A stretch of 64,000 nt of DNA from Stomorhina lunata (taxonomy: Eukaryota; Arthropoda; Insecta; Diptera; Rhiniidae), in assembly GCA_933228675.1 (NCBI GenBank), contig OW121740.1:51724174-51788173 (forward strand). The letters are read 5' to 3'. Positions 1 to 11,300 of this stretch are shown one piece after another. The notes beneath the pieces were generated by a model that worked only from the letters and a program-made list of their open reading frames with translations, made no database searches and was not told where the DNA came from. A program made the position numbers and the translations under genes. Each line of letters starts with the position of its first letter. Within the stretch, counting starts at the first letter, position 1.

Positions 1-1741
1 ATTAAAGTTTTAGCTGTTTTTTTTTTTTGTTGTTTGCAAATAAATATTTAAACAAATTTGATAACATATCAAATTGGCCAAACAATTTAAACTTTATATG
101 CTCATAAATAAATCTCTAAAAACCTCAAAAATATTTTTCGCCATAAAAATTTTCTAACAAATCCATAAAAAATCTATTACTTTAACAATTTTTAGAGGCA
201 GAGGCCGCAGAAAAAAAAAACAACAAAACAGTCATAAATATTTGTGTTAAAATGAATGCGAATATGAGTGTATAAGTGTGTGTGTTAGCGTTTGTATGAG
301 TGAATAAGTGAATTTAATCTAAAACAAACAAAACCTAAAGGATATAGGTTAAAATTCACTTATTTCCAGCAAAAAAAAAAAGAATTTATTTGAAATGGTT
401 AGAAAAAATTTGCAATATTTTTTTCTATTTTCATATAAAATCAATTCTAACAAATTTCAACTAACCAGCCAAAGCCAAATATTACAAAAAAAAAAACCTA
501 TAAAAACAACAAAATAATAATAGAAAAAATATAGGGAAATAAAAAAATCCAAACATGAACATGACCTAGGTTTATATTTTGTTAGAATAAATTCTAAAAA
601 AAAAATTTCGCCAGAACTTAGAAAAAATAACATCGACACAATAAGAAAAAAAAACTAACTAAAAATAAAAATATTCTTTCATATATAAAAAATATTAAAA
701 AAAAAAACGAAACGCTGGAATTCCCCCTGTTGATGGCTACTTTTTTCTATTTCCTCGTCCTTGTGTGTAAATAAGGAGCAAAAAATCGCTACACCAGACG
801 TTATTTGTGTTTTTTTTTTTCCTTTTTTGTTTCTTTTTAAATGTTTAAGTCGTTTTTTTTCTGTCTGTCTGTATCATTTGTCCCTAGTTTTTTTCTTTGT
901 TAGGAAAAAATACAGTTTTCTCACAAAAAATCTTAAAACAAATAAAAAAAAAACAAAAAGAATTATGAAAGAAAAATAGGGGGAAAAAAGTAACCAGCAA
1001 TAAAATGCTATAAACAAAAGTAGACGATGATGTTGACGAAATGCGAAAAAAAGCAATGAATCCTTGTTTTGTGGTCATCGCACATATACATTTAGATATA
1101 CATATGTAGATGGTGGTGACGAAGTCCAGAAGTCGGCGGTTTTAAGTTGAAGAATTGTAATTTAAAATATTATTAAAATACATTTTTTTTTCAAAGAAAG
1201 ACTCTAATTGTCTATTTAGCAAAAATAAATCTCTAAAGAAAATCATGTAGCACACACTTAGGAGCTTCGTAATATACCAGAATTATATTTCAATTCTGTT
1301 ACCTAACTTCTACTTTATTGAAAATATATAGATGCTTTGAAATCTTTCTTTTAAAATTTAGTTAAACTGGGCCCGAATTAACGCATTCGAAATCTTAGGC
1401 AATCATAATTATTTAAAACATGAACTGTTTACTATAGCTTTCTTGTAGTTATTTGCTAAAAGATAACCAATTGTAAAAGAGTTTTAATTGAAATATATAT
1501 TTTTAAAAAACGAATCAATTTGGATACTAAATTTCAATAAACTTTTTGCATCGAAGTAACTTTGAACATCCCCAAAGTATACTTCACAATATTAGCTTAA
1601 AAGTCTGAAGCGGTATTACCGAAGCGGTAATTTGGCCCCTGATTACTTTTATTTTGTCATGACTTCCTAAAATTATGCAACGCCATTTTCTGGACAAAAT
1701 TCTCAGATTTATATTTTCAGGAAAAAAAAAAAAAACAATTA
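1..1741. other. AT-rich non-coding DNA, no gene seen
   Basis: The stretch is rich in poly-A and poly-T runs, and the short open frames in it are low-complexity Phe/Lys/Ile translations. I see no splice-flanked exon, tRNA or clear transposon. It probably belongs to a long intron or the downstream part of the minus-strand host gene whose exon 2 lies at 38506-38991; that placement is inference. Confidence 0.5.
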
Positions 1742-2770
1742 AGGGTATAATACTCGGCTGTGCTGAATCTTATATACCCACCATCAAGTTGTGTTAAATA
1801 AAATCATTTAACTCAAGGGTGCAGCTAATTCAAAATGTAGACCAAATTCGAAAAAAATTTTTACATAGTTGGTATTGTTGGTAAAATGTTTGGACTAAAT
1901 TCGGTTGCAGTTGCTTTATAGTTCAACATTTAAAAGTATCTAAGTGGTTTCCCTAGTATTTACTTTGCAAAGAATTTAGTCTCAATATATATTAGAGTGG
2001 TTCGAAAAAAATAGTTGAGTCAGTCACCCCCTAGGATTAAAGATAATGTAAAAATAATTCTAAAAAAAAATGTTTTTATTTTTTTTCCACGCCTACAAAT
2101 ACCGCCCTTTTCGTATTTTGTTAACTGTGTCGCCATCTTTAGTCCGATCATAACTCTTGATATATCGCTGTTCACGGCTGTATAAGGGCTACATTTCTCA
2201 CTTTGTTAGTTTCTTACTACCACGTCAATTTCTAGTCATCATTTTTCAAAATTCGATTCGTACCCACCCTAATCAAATCGAGTACAAATCTAGTTTTTTG
2301 AAAATTATGACTATAAATTGACGTGGTAGTAAAAAACTAGCAAAAAGAGAAATGTAGCCCTTACAGAGCCGCGAACACCGATATATAAAATGTTATGATC
2401 GGACTCAAAATGGCGACACAGTGAACAAAATACTAAAAGGGCGGTATTTGTAGGCGTGGTAAAAAATATTTTTTTTTTTTTAGAATTGTATTAACAATAC
2501 CTTTGATCCTAGGGGGTAACTGACGCAACTTTTTCTTTTTGTATGGAAGGCGAACCGCTCTAATATATATCTACGAGGGCGCAGCTAATTCAAAATGTGG
2601 ACCAAATTCGAAGAAAATGTTACGCGAGTTGGTATTTTTGGTAAAATATTTGGACTAAATTAGGTTGCAGTAGCCTTATAATTAAACATATTAAAGTGTC
2701 TAAGTGGTTTCCCTAGTATCTACTTATTTTGCACAAAATTTAATCTCATAACCGGGTATAGTTTATAGTG
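1742..2770. mobile_element. DINE-1/Helentron-like non-autonomous element, partial, split by a MITE
   Basis: It opens with a small hairpin close to ATACTCGGCTGTGCTGAAT, followed by ATATACCCACCATCAAG, the same end seen at 8308 and 16502. The internal GCAGCTAATTCAAAATGT block occurs twice, at about 1816-1984 and 2580-2755, on either side of the MITE at 1985-2570. A third copy lies at 16565-16735. Hairpins near one end and subterminal GGGTATA inverted repeats are typical of DINE-1/Helentron-associated elements, but class assignment without an alignment is inference. The opposite terminus is not clear; CCGAGCCTTGCTCGG near 2775 is another hairpin. Confidence 0.55.
1985..2570. mobile_element. Foldback MITE with long inverted arms
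   Basis: The outer ends are ATATATATTAGAGTGGTTCG on the left and CGAACCGCTCTAATATATAT on the right, which are inverted repeats. The inversion runs on inward for about 270 bp per arm: CCCCCTAGGAT, CACGCCTACAAATACCGCCC, TGTCGCCAT, TCCGATCATAAC and TACCACGTCAATTT all recur inverted. The centre is near 2260. There is no coding potential. The whole unit could form one long hairpin. The TA-rich ends would suit a Tc1/mariner-type MITE, but the target duplication cannot be separated from the TA-rich flanks. Confidence 0.8.
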
Positions 2771-2939
2771 GGCGACCGAGCCTTGCTCGGAGCTTTATGA
2801 TAAGTATTCGAGGCAAATTTTAAGGTTGTCATATATTTTATTTATAAATCAACCAAGCAACTAAAATAAATTTAGAGAAAAGACGGTACATAAATATTTA
2901 ATAAAAAATAATTTTGAAACATTTTACACATTTTATCCT

Positions 2940-3382
2940 ACCAACACATGATCAAATGCATAGTTTACAGTTCAATTCAATTTGAATAATTTTGGAAATT
3001 GGTCATACTGACTTAGAAACCTCCGTCGGCTCATGCGCAAGAACTTTGCTAAAGATCATAGAATGATCAAATCCACAATTAAGAATTTAATTCATTTTGA
3101 GTAATTTTCAGTGGCTCCATCTGTCGGAAATTTGTCATGCCAACTAAGAAACCTTCGTCGGCTCATGCGTAACAACTTTACTAAAGAGCATAGCATGATC
3201 AAATGCATAGCTAACGATTTAATTAATTTTTAGTAATTTCAATTAGCGCCACCTATCGGTAATTGTTTTTACCAATTAAGAAAACTTCGCCGGCTCATGC
3301 GTAACAACTTTGCTAAAGATCATAGCATGATCAAATGCACAGTTTACGATTTAATTAATTTTGAGTAATTTTCACCTGTCAA
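2940..3382. repeat. About 125-bp tandem repeat, 3.5 copies
   Basis: Units recur around the blocks CGTCGGCTCATGCG, AACAACTTTGCTAAAGATCATAG and CATGATCAAATGCA, at about 3030, 3155 and 3290. Copies are diverged by several percent. No coding signal is visible. The array runs directly into a GGGAGCTATGGTCAAATG-type dispersed repeat. Confidence 0.75.
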
Positions 3383-3383
3383 A

Positions 3384-3880
3384 AACCCCCTTTTCTTTCT
3401 GTATTTTTGTGTTTCCGTAAGTTATTTATATGGGAGCTATGGTCAAATGGTGATTAATTGTGACAAAATTTTGCAAACTGGCTGGCATTGACATCAGACT
3501 TCTTTGTACCAAATTTAGTGGCCAAAGCTTGTTTAGTTTTTCATTTATTGGCATTTAAGAATATTATAGGTGCAATTTAGGCTGTTTTTGTATGTATTTT
3601 GTATGGAAGCTATGGTTAAATGTGAACCGATTTAGATGAAATTTTATACGTTGAATAATGATCATATAAGACTTCACTGTGATAAATTTTATCATCATAT
3701 CTTTTATAATTTGTCATTATCATTAGCGAATAAGTGATTGACCTATGAGAGATTATACGGGAGCTATGGTCAAATTTAAACCGATTTAGCCCAATTTTAA
3801 TACCAATGAAGAATATTTCTGCCAAATTCCAGTGATATACATTCTTTCGTTAAGGTTTTATAGCAGCGATAACAGACAGC
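3384..3880. repeat. Dispersed repeat of the GGGAGCTATGGTCAAAT family
   Basis: Contains TTTTTGTGTTTCCGTAAG and GGGAGCTATGGTCAAAT, shared with 18560-19200, and related blocks shared with 36600-37440 and 39210-39700. In this window the tract belongs to the interior of DINE-1/Helentron-like elements. This copy lacks recognisable termini. Confidence 0.65.
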
Positions 3881-4139
3881 CAGAAGATAATAATTGAAAA
3901 AACTACACGATCCCAATGCTTTTTTACTTTTGAGGTGGTCTACTTTGACGCTCATTGGTGCAGCCTGTGTAAAAACAGGGTAACCATAAATGTAAAATTA
4001 AGAAAGCTTGGGTCCTCCCTAATAATTCACCCACGCATTTTGATGCAATCAGATTTACAATTTAGAAGATACCGATTTTTTCCGCTTTTTTTTTTTGTTC
4101 CAAACCACTGTGCAAAGCTTGCAGTCATATGGATATAAA

Positions 4140-4760
4140 ATATTGTTATCAAACCTTTTGATTTTAAAATTTTGTAGACATTTTTCCAAATACAATTTGT
4201 TTACAGAAATTTTTCGATTTTAAAATTTTTATAGAAAATTTTCGATACAAAAATTGTTTTTTAACCATCGAAACGCGTCCAGGAAAGGTTTCAACACCAA
4301 CATTTTTGGTTTTATCAAAAAACTATTTATTACAATAATAAATAATTGTAATAAATTGGAATCTTAGTGCAATACACTACAATAAAACTTTTTAATGAAA
4401 AAATTTCATTTTACAAATTTTCTAAACAAAATTTTTATTATAGAATTTTTTTTGTATAAATTCTTTAATATTAAGAATTTTATAAAAATTTCGCAATACA
4501 AAAATGCTCATTGAAATTTTTCTATATAAAAATTTTCATTGAAATTTTTCGTATACAAATTTTTCATAGACATTTTCCATTATAACAATTTTTATAGAAA
4601 TTTTTCGGTAAAAAAAATTTTAATATAAAGTTTTTGATACACATTTTTTTTATAAAAACTTTTATAATTTTGCCATTAAAAATTTTCGATACAAGAAATT
4701 TTGCAATATTTTTTCAACATAAAAATTTCTATAGAAATTACAATTTTTCCAGAAATTTTT
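4140..4760. repeat. Degenerate AT-rich tandem repeat flanking a truncated hammerhead unit
   Basis: Roughly 20-bp degenerate units of the type AATTTTTATAGAAATTTTTC lie on both sides of a non-repetitive core at 4262-4393. That layout resembles the repeat-flanked core at 21661-23008. No coding signal. Confidence 0.6.
4262..4393 (+). pseudogene. 5'-truncated copy of the hammerhead-bearing small element
   Basis: The sequence from ACCATCGAAACGCGTCC through GGTTTTATCAAAAAACTA, an ATTACAATAATAAATAATTGTAAT hairpin, and CACTACAATAAAACTTTTTA matches the minus-strand core at 22044-22190. It keeps the 3' half of stem II, the GAAA and the ACGCGTC cleavage region. It starts inside stem II, so the catalytic CUGAUGA strand is absent and this copy should not self-cleave. 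5' truncation is common in retroelement copies. Confidence 0.75.
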
Positions 4761-5125
4761 GAAATTTTGCACATACTAGCCAACGGCAGCAGCAAGAATG
4801 TGGGAAGTGAAGGAAGATGAAAAATGAAAAATGTTTGTGTTTTGTTCAGTCGATAATCTGAGCTTTTACTTCTGGCTTATAAACATAATTCGTAAAGATT
4901 GTGTTTGTAAAATAAGTTATAATGCGATGTTTTCGATCTGTCTAAAATTTATGATACTCCTCCTTAAGAGGAGTAAAAGCGTCGAGGAATTTTTATTTCT
5001 GCGCAAACATTTTTTGGCTTTTTAACAATAAATTAGTCTCTTACATTAATAAATTTGTAATTAAATGTGAATACTCCTTCTTTTTGAATAAACAAATTTT
5101 GGGTACCTGTCTTTTCCACCTATAA
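4761..5125. other. No feature recognised
   Basis: Unique-looking AT-rich sequence. The open frame at 4831-5025 has no recognisable motif and no splice context. Confidence 0.4.
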
Positions 5126-5244
5126 CCCAGCAAAACTTTGGTAATGGCAAGTACTCTGATAACTGGTTACCTTGTAACGACTACAACATACCATCCGAAT
5201 AAATAATAAGTTATTACAGAAGTACTTATGTGTAATTAAGATGG

Positions 5245-5291
5245 TAATTTAAACTGAATGGCCCGGTTCAAATCCCACCAAGGGCAACAAT
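5245..5291 (+). pseudogene. tRNA-like fragment with a B box
   Basis: CCCGGTTCAAATCCCACC contains a pol III B-box match (GGTTCAAATCC). No convincing A box or acceptor stem precedes it. The same segment recurs inverted at about 17866-17900 in copy 2 of the composite element. It is probably a SINE or tRNA remnant captured by the transposon. Confidence 0.5.
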
Positions 5292-6073
5292 TTTTTTTAG
5301 TTTTTTTTTTTATTAAAAGAGTCTTTTTAAATGATTTTTGAATTTTAAAACTAACTCACGTTAATGAAAAAATACCATCATGAGTCAATTTTGATTATGT
5401 AGGGGATGTTGAATACCAAACACGATTCTAATTGGTCTTAACTTGGTAAGCCCAACTTATCTGGGTCATCCTTCATCTCAACTGTGGACACACACCTCCT
5501 CATGGTATCACCCGGGGAGCAAGTTTAACAACCATTAATATTGTGAGTTAACATGTTCCGAGAGTTGTCCCATAAGATTGATAAAAATGGGTTAGGATTA
5601 CGGGCTAGTAACCCTCTCTTGAAAAAAAAAATACAATGAAGAGGATAAAATTAGAATTGAAATGTCCCACTACCTAATGTTAGAGGAGGATGTCCGAAAC
5701 TTCGATAGAAAGACCAAGTAGAGGAATATTTTTCAAAGCTTGGCCTATAAAATTGGAGAATATTCGCACAAGATGGAAATCCATTCTAAAATATGCTCGG
5801 GCTTTGACCTTAACAGGTTGTAACATTTAAGTAAGTAAGAGTCAATCTTATGTAAAAACTTATACAAAAAAGAAGATTTAAATTGTTTAAGTTTTAAAAT
5901 AATTTTAAAAAAGTTTTAAAATAAATACAAAAAATCGTATAAAAATATTTTTCCAAAAATTACAACAAAGCAAAAAAAAAAAGCAGGAGAAAACAAAGTT
6001 ATTTTCACATGATTTTGGATCTAAAAATAAAAATTGTTTATATTAATTATAAGCTGCTAAGTTTTCAACAAAT

Positions 6074-6145
6074 GAAGTAGCTCAGTGGAAGAGTCTCTGC
6101 CTAGCAGTCGGAGGGTCTGGGTTCGAGCCCCCATGGGATCATAAA
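6074..6145 (+). pseudogene. tRNA-like segment (degenerate, Ala-AGC-like)
   Basis: It has TAGCTCAGTGG (A box), a CTAGCAG possible anticodon loop (AGC) and GGGTTCGAGCC (B box), in tRNA order and spacing. The sequence before the A box does not pair with TGGGATC after the T arm, and the T stem has mismatches, so it is unlikely to be a functional tRNA. Both boxes are kept in the second copy at 16973-17043, so pol III transcription of the element is possible. Confidence 0.6.
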
Positions 6146-6409
6146 AAAAAATTTTGTATTTCGTTTAAAAATATATGTTTTTAATAAAACAACAACAAAA
6201 AAGTTGTTGCTGTTGTTGTTGTTGCTTTCAAATTGTTTACCCAAGTCATTACTTTTCTGCAATTGATAAGTACTTGCCTCCAATGACATCCCCATGTTAA
6301 TGTAATGACTTAAACAGCGAATGAGTAAGTAGTTCATGTTCAATAGTTTAACTGTTTAACTCATTATTTGGTAATGAAAAGTTTTACTGGGAATTCTTCT
6401 TAATGTACA

Positions 6410-7100
6410 ATTTCTTAACAGAATTTGATGAAATTCGTCACTAATTTTGGTAGAAATCCGCCAATTCCTAGGGATACCTGCTTTGGAATTACACTTAAAT
6501 TTAATTTGATTAAAAAGTTATGCCTAAACGACTGCAACACTTTTTGCTTAAATTATGCGTAACAATTTACGAGACTTTTTTCAGATAATTTTGAACTTTG
6601 TTCTACGATCGATAAATTTCGGTGAACTTTTTTTCGCTCAATCTAAAGAAGAGAGTTTCGCCTTTCACGTGGTTATATTGGGAGTACCAAGAAAAACCGA
6701 ACCAACTTCATTTTTGCCAAAAAAAAAACGAAATCACTGAATTTTGTAGAGCTTTTTTGATTTTTTGATATCTCCTGAACTATATACGAGATTAAGTTAT
6801 TTTCTTCTGCAGACTTAAACCAAGATTAGTATATTAATTAAATCGACATCAAGATTAAATATTTAAAACTATATTCGATGAATGAGCTACTGAGTTTGAT
6901 AAAAAAAATTTAAGAACATTAAGCACATTTCAATACCTTTTTTATAACACATAATAAAACATTTTCTTGAAAGCAATTATTGATCCTTAATACCAAGACT
7001 CTTCTCTATAGAACTGCATCATTAGATTTTTTGAATGCAGTAGTCAAAAAATGGCTGTTTTGCAGCAGAAATACAATAGTGTGTTGTGGTGGATCTACGT
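6410..7100 (-). repeat. Dispersed repeat, partial copy (matches 31060-31700 inverted)
   Basis: Reverse-complement matches to 31060-31700 include CGACTGCAACACTTTTTG, TTGTTCTACGATCG, CCGAACCAACTT, GACTCTTCTCTATAGAACTG and AATTATGCGTAAC. It abuts the right end of the composite element at 6391. No coding frame spans it, and its superfamily is unknown. Confidence 0.7.
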
Positions 7101-8307
7101 TTCGCCCACTGTACACATTGCGGTTAAAGAACTACAAAAAAAATCTTCTAAAATTGTCACACGGTATATCATGAGTATAATCATGTGGTTGTGATCAAGT
7201 AAAAAGTTAAAGACTTGTTAAGCCACCCTCGTATTTATTTAATTTATCTTAATAATATATAATTAAAACTCAATGAAAAATTTTCATTATAGTAATGATT
7301 TTACAATTTAATTTTGGAAGAAAAATCGCCACATTCGATATCAATCGAAAACTCAGACTTTTAAGCAAATCTTGTGTAACATACCTTAGGGATTTTCAAA
7401 ATAATTTATTTTGCAAAAACTTTATTAAAATTTGATATTTTGAAACATATCCATTTGTTTGTCAAGAAATTTAGTTTAAATTAAATTTTTTTACTATTAG
7501 GGAACTATTGACAAATAAGTTACAATGAAATGAACCTTTAATGTTAAATACTATTAAGATTATCCAAAAAGTATGCTACACAAATGTTTTTTTTTTTAAA
7601 GGCCCCATATTAAATTTATTTAACTTCCTCAGATTCTCAACAAATGTTTTCATCGAATACAAGTTATTTTGATTTAAATACTCTCCCTCAAGTTATATAG
7701 AAATATAAACCTGCAGTTTTGTAACATAAAACTAATAACCCAGTTATCTAAATAAATTCTAGAAAAATTGAAAAAATTCATATGAATACATCAAAAAAAA
7801 AAACACAGAAAAATATAACAATTTATTGGCTGCAAAAAACCAGAAACGACATTAAAAAAAATCAACGGTCATTCTAAGTTCAAAGCGCAAAAAAAAAATA
7901 AAATAAAATTTTGCAATAAAAGGTGACAGAGTAAACAATTTTTTAGTTCATATTTTTTTAGGGTTTTTGTGATATTCTTATGTCCAGTCAGTCAAAAGCG
8001 ACAAAAGGAATAAAAATGCAGGCATAGAAAAACCAATAAACCTCTAAAACAATTTAGACTCTATAAAAAGTACGTAGTCGAAAAAGGGAAATAATACATT
8101 TTTATTATTTTTTAGAAGTAACAAATAAAACGAGTTTAAATTTAGAGGTAAGAGATTTTGAGTTTTTGAAAACTAAACAAAAGAAATTTGAATATTTTAA
8201 AGTTTTTTTTTATAAATTTTCAGAAGCTTAAAGTTTTGCAAGACTGAATGGCTGTTTTAATTTAAAAAGCCAACACCAAAAGATAATTTTAAAATTTAAA
8301 CAAAAAC
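7101..8307. other. AT-rich non-coding DNA with traces of a GTAGCATAC repeat
   Basis: Blocks at 7355-7440 (GCAAATCTTGTGTAACATAC) and 7545-7580 (AAAAGTATGCTACACAAA) match repeats at 25490-26243, 27364 and 40020-40110. Otherwise there is no recognisable gene or element. Confidence 0.5.
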
Positions 8308-11300
8308 ATGTAAGACTGTTATATTCGGCTAGGCCGAATCTTATATACCCACAAAAAAAAAGTAAGTTTTTCTATAGAAAAAGTAAGTTTTTCTATAGAA
8401 AAAGTAAGTTTTTCTATAGAAAAAGTAAGTTTTTCTATAGAAAAAGTACTTTTTCTATAGAAAAAGTAAGTTTTTCTATAGAAAAAGTAAGTTTTTCTAT
8501 AGAAAAAGTAAGTTTTTCTATAGAAAAAGTAAGTTTTTCTATAGAAAAAGTAAGTTTTTCTATAGAAAAAGTAAGTTTTTCTATAGAAAAAGTAAGTTTT
8601 TCTATAGAAAAAGTAAGTTTTTCTATAGAAAAAGTAAGTTTTTCTATAGAAAAAGTAAGTTTTTCTATAGAAAAAGTAAGTTTTTCTATAGAAAAAGTAA
8701 GTTTTTCTATAGAAAAAGTAAGTTTTTCTATAGAAAAAGTAAGTTTTTCTATAGAAAAAGTAAGTTTTTCTATAGAAAAAGTAAGTTTTTCTATAGAAAA
8801 AGTAAGTTTTTCTATAGAAAAAGTAAGTTTTTCTATAGAAAAAGTAAGTTTTTCTATAGAAAAAGTAAGTTTTTCTATAGAAAAAGTAAGTTTTTCTATA
8901 GAAAAAGTAAGTTTTTCTATAGAAAAAGTAAGTTTTTCTATAGAAAAAGTAAGTTTTTCTATAGAAAAAGTAAGTTTTTCTATAGAAAAAGTAAGTTTTT
9001 CTATAGAAAAAGTAAGTTTTTCTATAGAAAAAGTAAGTTTTTCTATAGAAAAAGTAAGTTTTTCTATAGAAAAAGTAAGTTTTTCTATAGAAAAAGTAAG
9101 TTTTTCTATAGAAAAAGTAAGTTTTTCTATAGAAAAAGTAAGTTTTTCTATAGAAAAAGTAAGTTTTTCTATAGAAAAAGTAAGTTTTTCTATAGAAAAA
9201 GTAAGTTTTTCTATAGAAAAAGTAAGTTTTTCTATAGAAAAAGTAAGTTTTTCTATAGAAAAAGTAAGTTTTTCTATAGAAAAAGTAAGTTTTTCTATAG
9301 AAAAAGTAAGTTTTTCTATAGAAAATGTAAGTTTTTCTATAGAAAAAGTATGTTTTTCTATAGAAAAAGTAAGTTTTTCTATAGAAAAAGTAAGTTTTTC
9401 TATAGAAAAAGTAAGTTTTTCTATAGAAAAAGTAAGTTTTTCTATAGAAAAAGTAAGTTTTTCTATAGAAAAAGTAAGTTTTTCTATAGAAAAAGTAAGT
9501 TTTTCTATAGAAAAAGTAAGTTTTTCTATAGAAAAAGTAAGTTTTTCTATAGAAAAAGTAAGTTTTTCTATAGAAAAAGTAAGTTTTTCTATAGAAAAAG
9601 TAAGTTTTTCTATAGAAAAAGTAAGTTTTTCTATAGAAAAAGTAAGTTTTTCTATAGAAAAAGTAAGTTTTTCTATAGAAAAAGTAAGTTTTTCTATAGA
9701 AAAAGTAAGTTTTTCTATAGAAAAAGTAAGTTTTTCTATAGAAAAAGTAAGTTTTTCTATAGAAAAAGTAAGTTTTTCTATAGAAAAAGTAAGTTTTTCT
9801 ATAGAAAAAGTAAGTTTTTCTATAGAAAAAGTAAGTTTTTCTATAGAAAAAGTAAGTTTTTCTATAGAAAAAGTAAGTTTTTCTATAGAAAAAGTAAGTT
9901 TTTCTATAGAAAAAGTAAGTTTTTCTATAGAAAAAGTAAGTTTTTCTATAGAAAAAGTAAGTTTTTCTATAGAAAAAGTAAGTTTTTCTATAGAAAAAGT
10001 AAGTTTTTCTATAGAAAAAGTAAGTTTTTCTATAGAAAAAGTAAGTTTTTCTATAGAAAAAGTAAGTTTTTCTATAGAAAAAGTAAGTTTTTCTACAGAA
10101 AAAGTAAGTTTTTCTATAGAAAAAGTAAGTTTTTCTATAGAAAAAGTAAGTTTTTCTATAGAAAAAGTAAGTTTTTCTATAGAAAAAGTAAGTTTTTCTA
10201 TAGAAAAAGTAAGTTTTTCTATAGAAAAAGTAAGTTTTTCTATAGAAAAAGTAAGTTTTTCTATAGAAAAAGTAAGTTTTTCTATAGAAAAAGTAAGTTT
10301 TTCTATAGAAAAAGTAAGTTTTTCTATAGAAAAAGTAAGTTTTTCTATAGAAAAAGTAAGTTTTTCTATAGAAAAAGTAAGTTTTTCTATAGAAAAAGTA
10401 AGTTTTTCTATACAAAAAGTAAGTTTTTCTATACAAAAAGTAAGTTTTTCTATACAAAAAGTAAGTTTTTCTATAGAAAAAGTAAGTTTTTCTATAGAAA
10501 AAGAAAGTTTTTCTATAGAAAAAGTAAGTTTTTCTATAGAAAAAGGAAGTTTTTCTATAGAAAAAGTAAGTTTTTCTATAGAAAAAGGAAGTTTTTCTAT
10601 AGAAAAAGTAAGTTTTTCTATAGAAAAAGTAAGTTTTTCTATAGAAAAAGTAAGTTTTTCTATAGAAAAAGTAAGTTTTTCTATAGAAAAAGTAAGTTTT
10701 TCTATAGAAAAAGTAAGTTTTTCTATAGAAAAAAGTAAGTTTTTCTATAGAAAAAAGTAAGTTTTTCCATAGAAAAAAGTAAGTTTTTCCATAGAAAAAA
10801 GTAAGTTTTTCCATAGAAAAAATTAGGTTTTTCTATAGAAAAAATTAAGTTTTTCTATAAAAAAATTAAGTTTTTCTATAGAAAAAATTAAGTTTTTCTA
10901 TAGAAAAAATTAAGTTTTTCTATAGAAAAAATTAAGTTTTTCTATAGAAAAAAAGTAAGTTTTTCTATAGAAAAAAGTAAGTTTTTCTATAGAAAAAAGT
11001 AAGTTTTTCTATAGAAAAAAGTAAGTTTTTCTATAGAAAAAAGTAAGTTTTTCTATAGAAAAAAGTAAGTTTTTCTATAGAAAAAATTAAGTTTTTCTAT
11101 AGAAAAAATTAAGTTTTTCTATAGAAAAAATTAAGTTTTTCTATAGAAAAAATTAAGTTTTTCTATAGAAAAAATTAAGTTTTTCTATAGAAAAAATTAA
11201 GTTTTTCTATAGAAAAAATTAAGTTTTTCTATAGAAAAAATTAAGTTTTTCTATAGAAAAAATTAAGTTTTTCTATAGAAAAAATTAAGTTATTCTATAG

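Larger units (their letters stand above)
5126..6391. mobile_element. Composite non-autonomous DNA transposon, copy 1 (CCCAG ends)
   Basis: Begins CCCAGCAAAACTTTGGTAATG and ends GGTAATGAAAAGTTTTACTGGG, imperfect terminal inverted repeats. A second copy in opposite orientation lies at 16727-18023 and aligns over its whole length. There is no transposase frame. It carries tRNA-like segments near 5245-5291 and 6074-6145 and a CAACAACAACAG-type run near 6190-6225. Flanks here do not give a clear target duplication, although copy 2 suggests ATA. The superfamily is unresolved; CCC...GGG ends recall piggyBac, but no TTAA flank is present. Confidence 0.75.

Noticed and set aside
6074..6145. Functional tRNA-Ala gene
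   Set aside because: A and B boxes are good but the acceptor stem does not pair and the T stem is mismatched. Two copies lie in a mobile element, so it is a tRNA-like module.
9350..10738. 462-residue open frame of KSKFFYR repeats on the plus strand
   Set aside because: Same 21-bp periodicity artefact as the minus-strand frame; no start context, splice signals or non-repeat domain.
8319..10814. 831-residue open frame of TYFFYRK heptapeptide repeats on the minus strand
   Set aside because: A 21-bp repeat without stop codons stays open by arithmetic. The plus strand is open in the same way (9350-10738), the frame ends where the period changes to 22 bp, and the array lies inside a mobile element.
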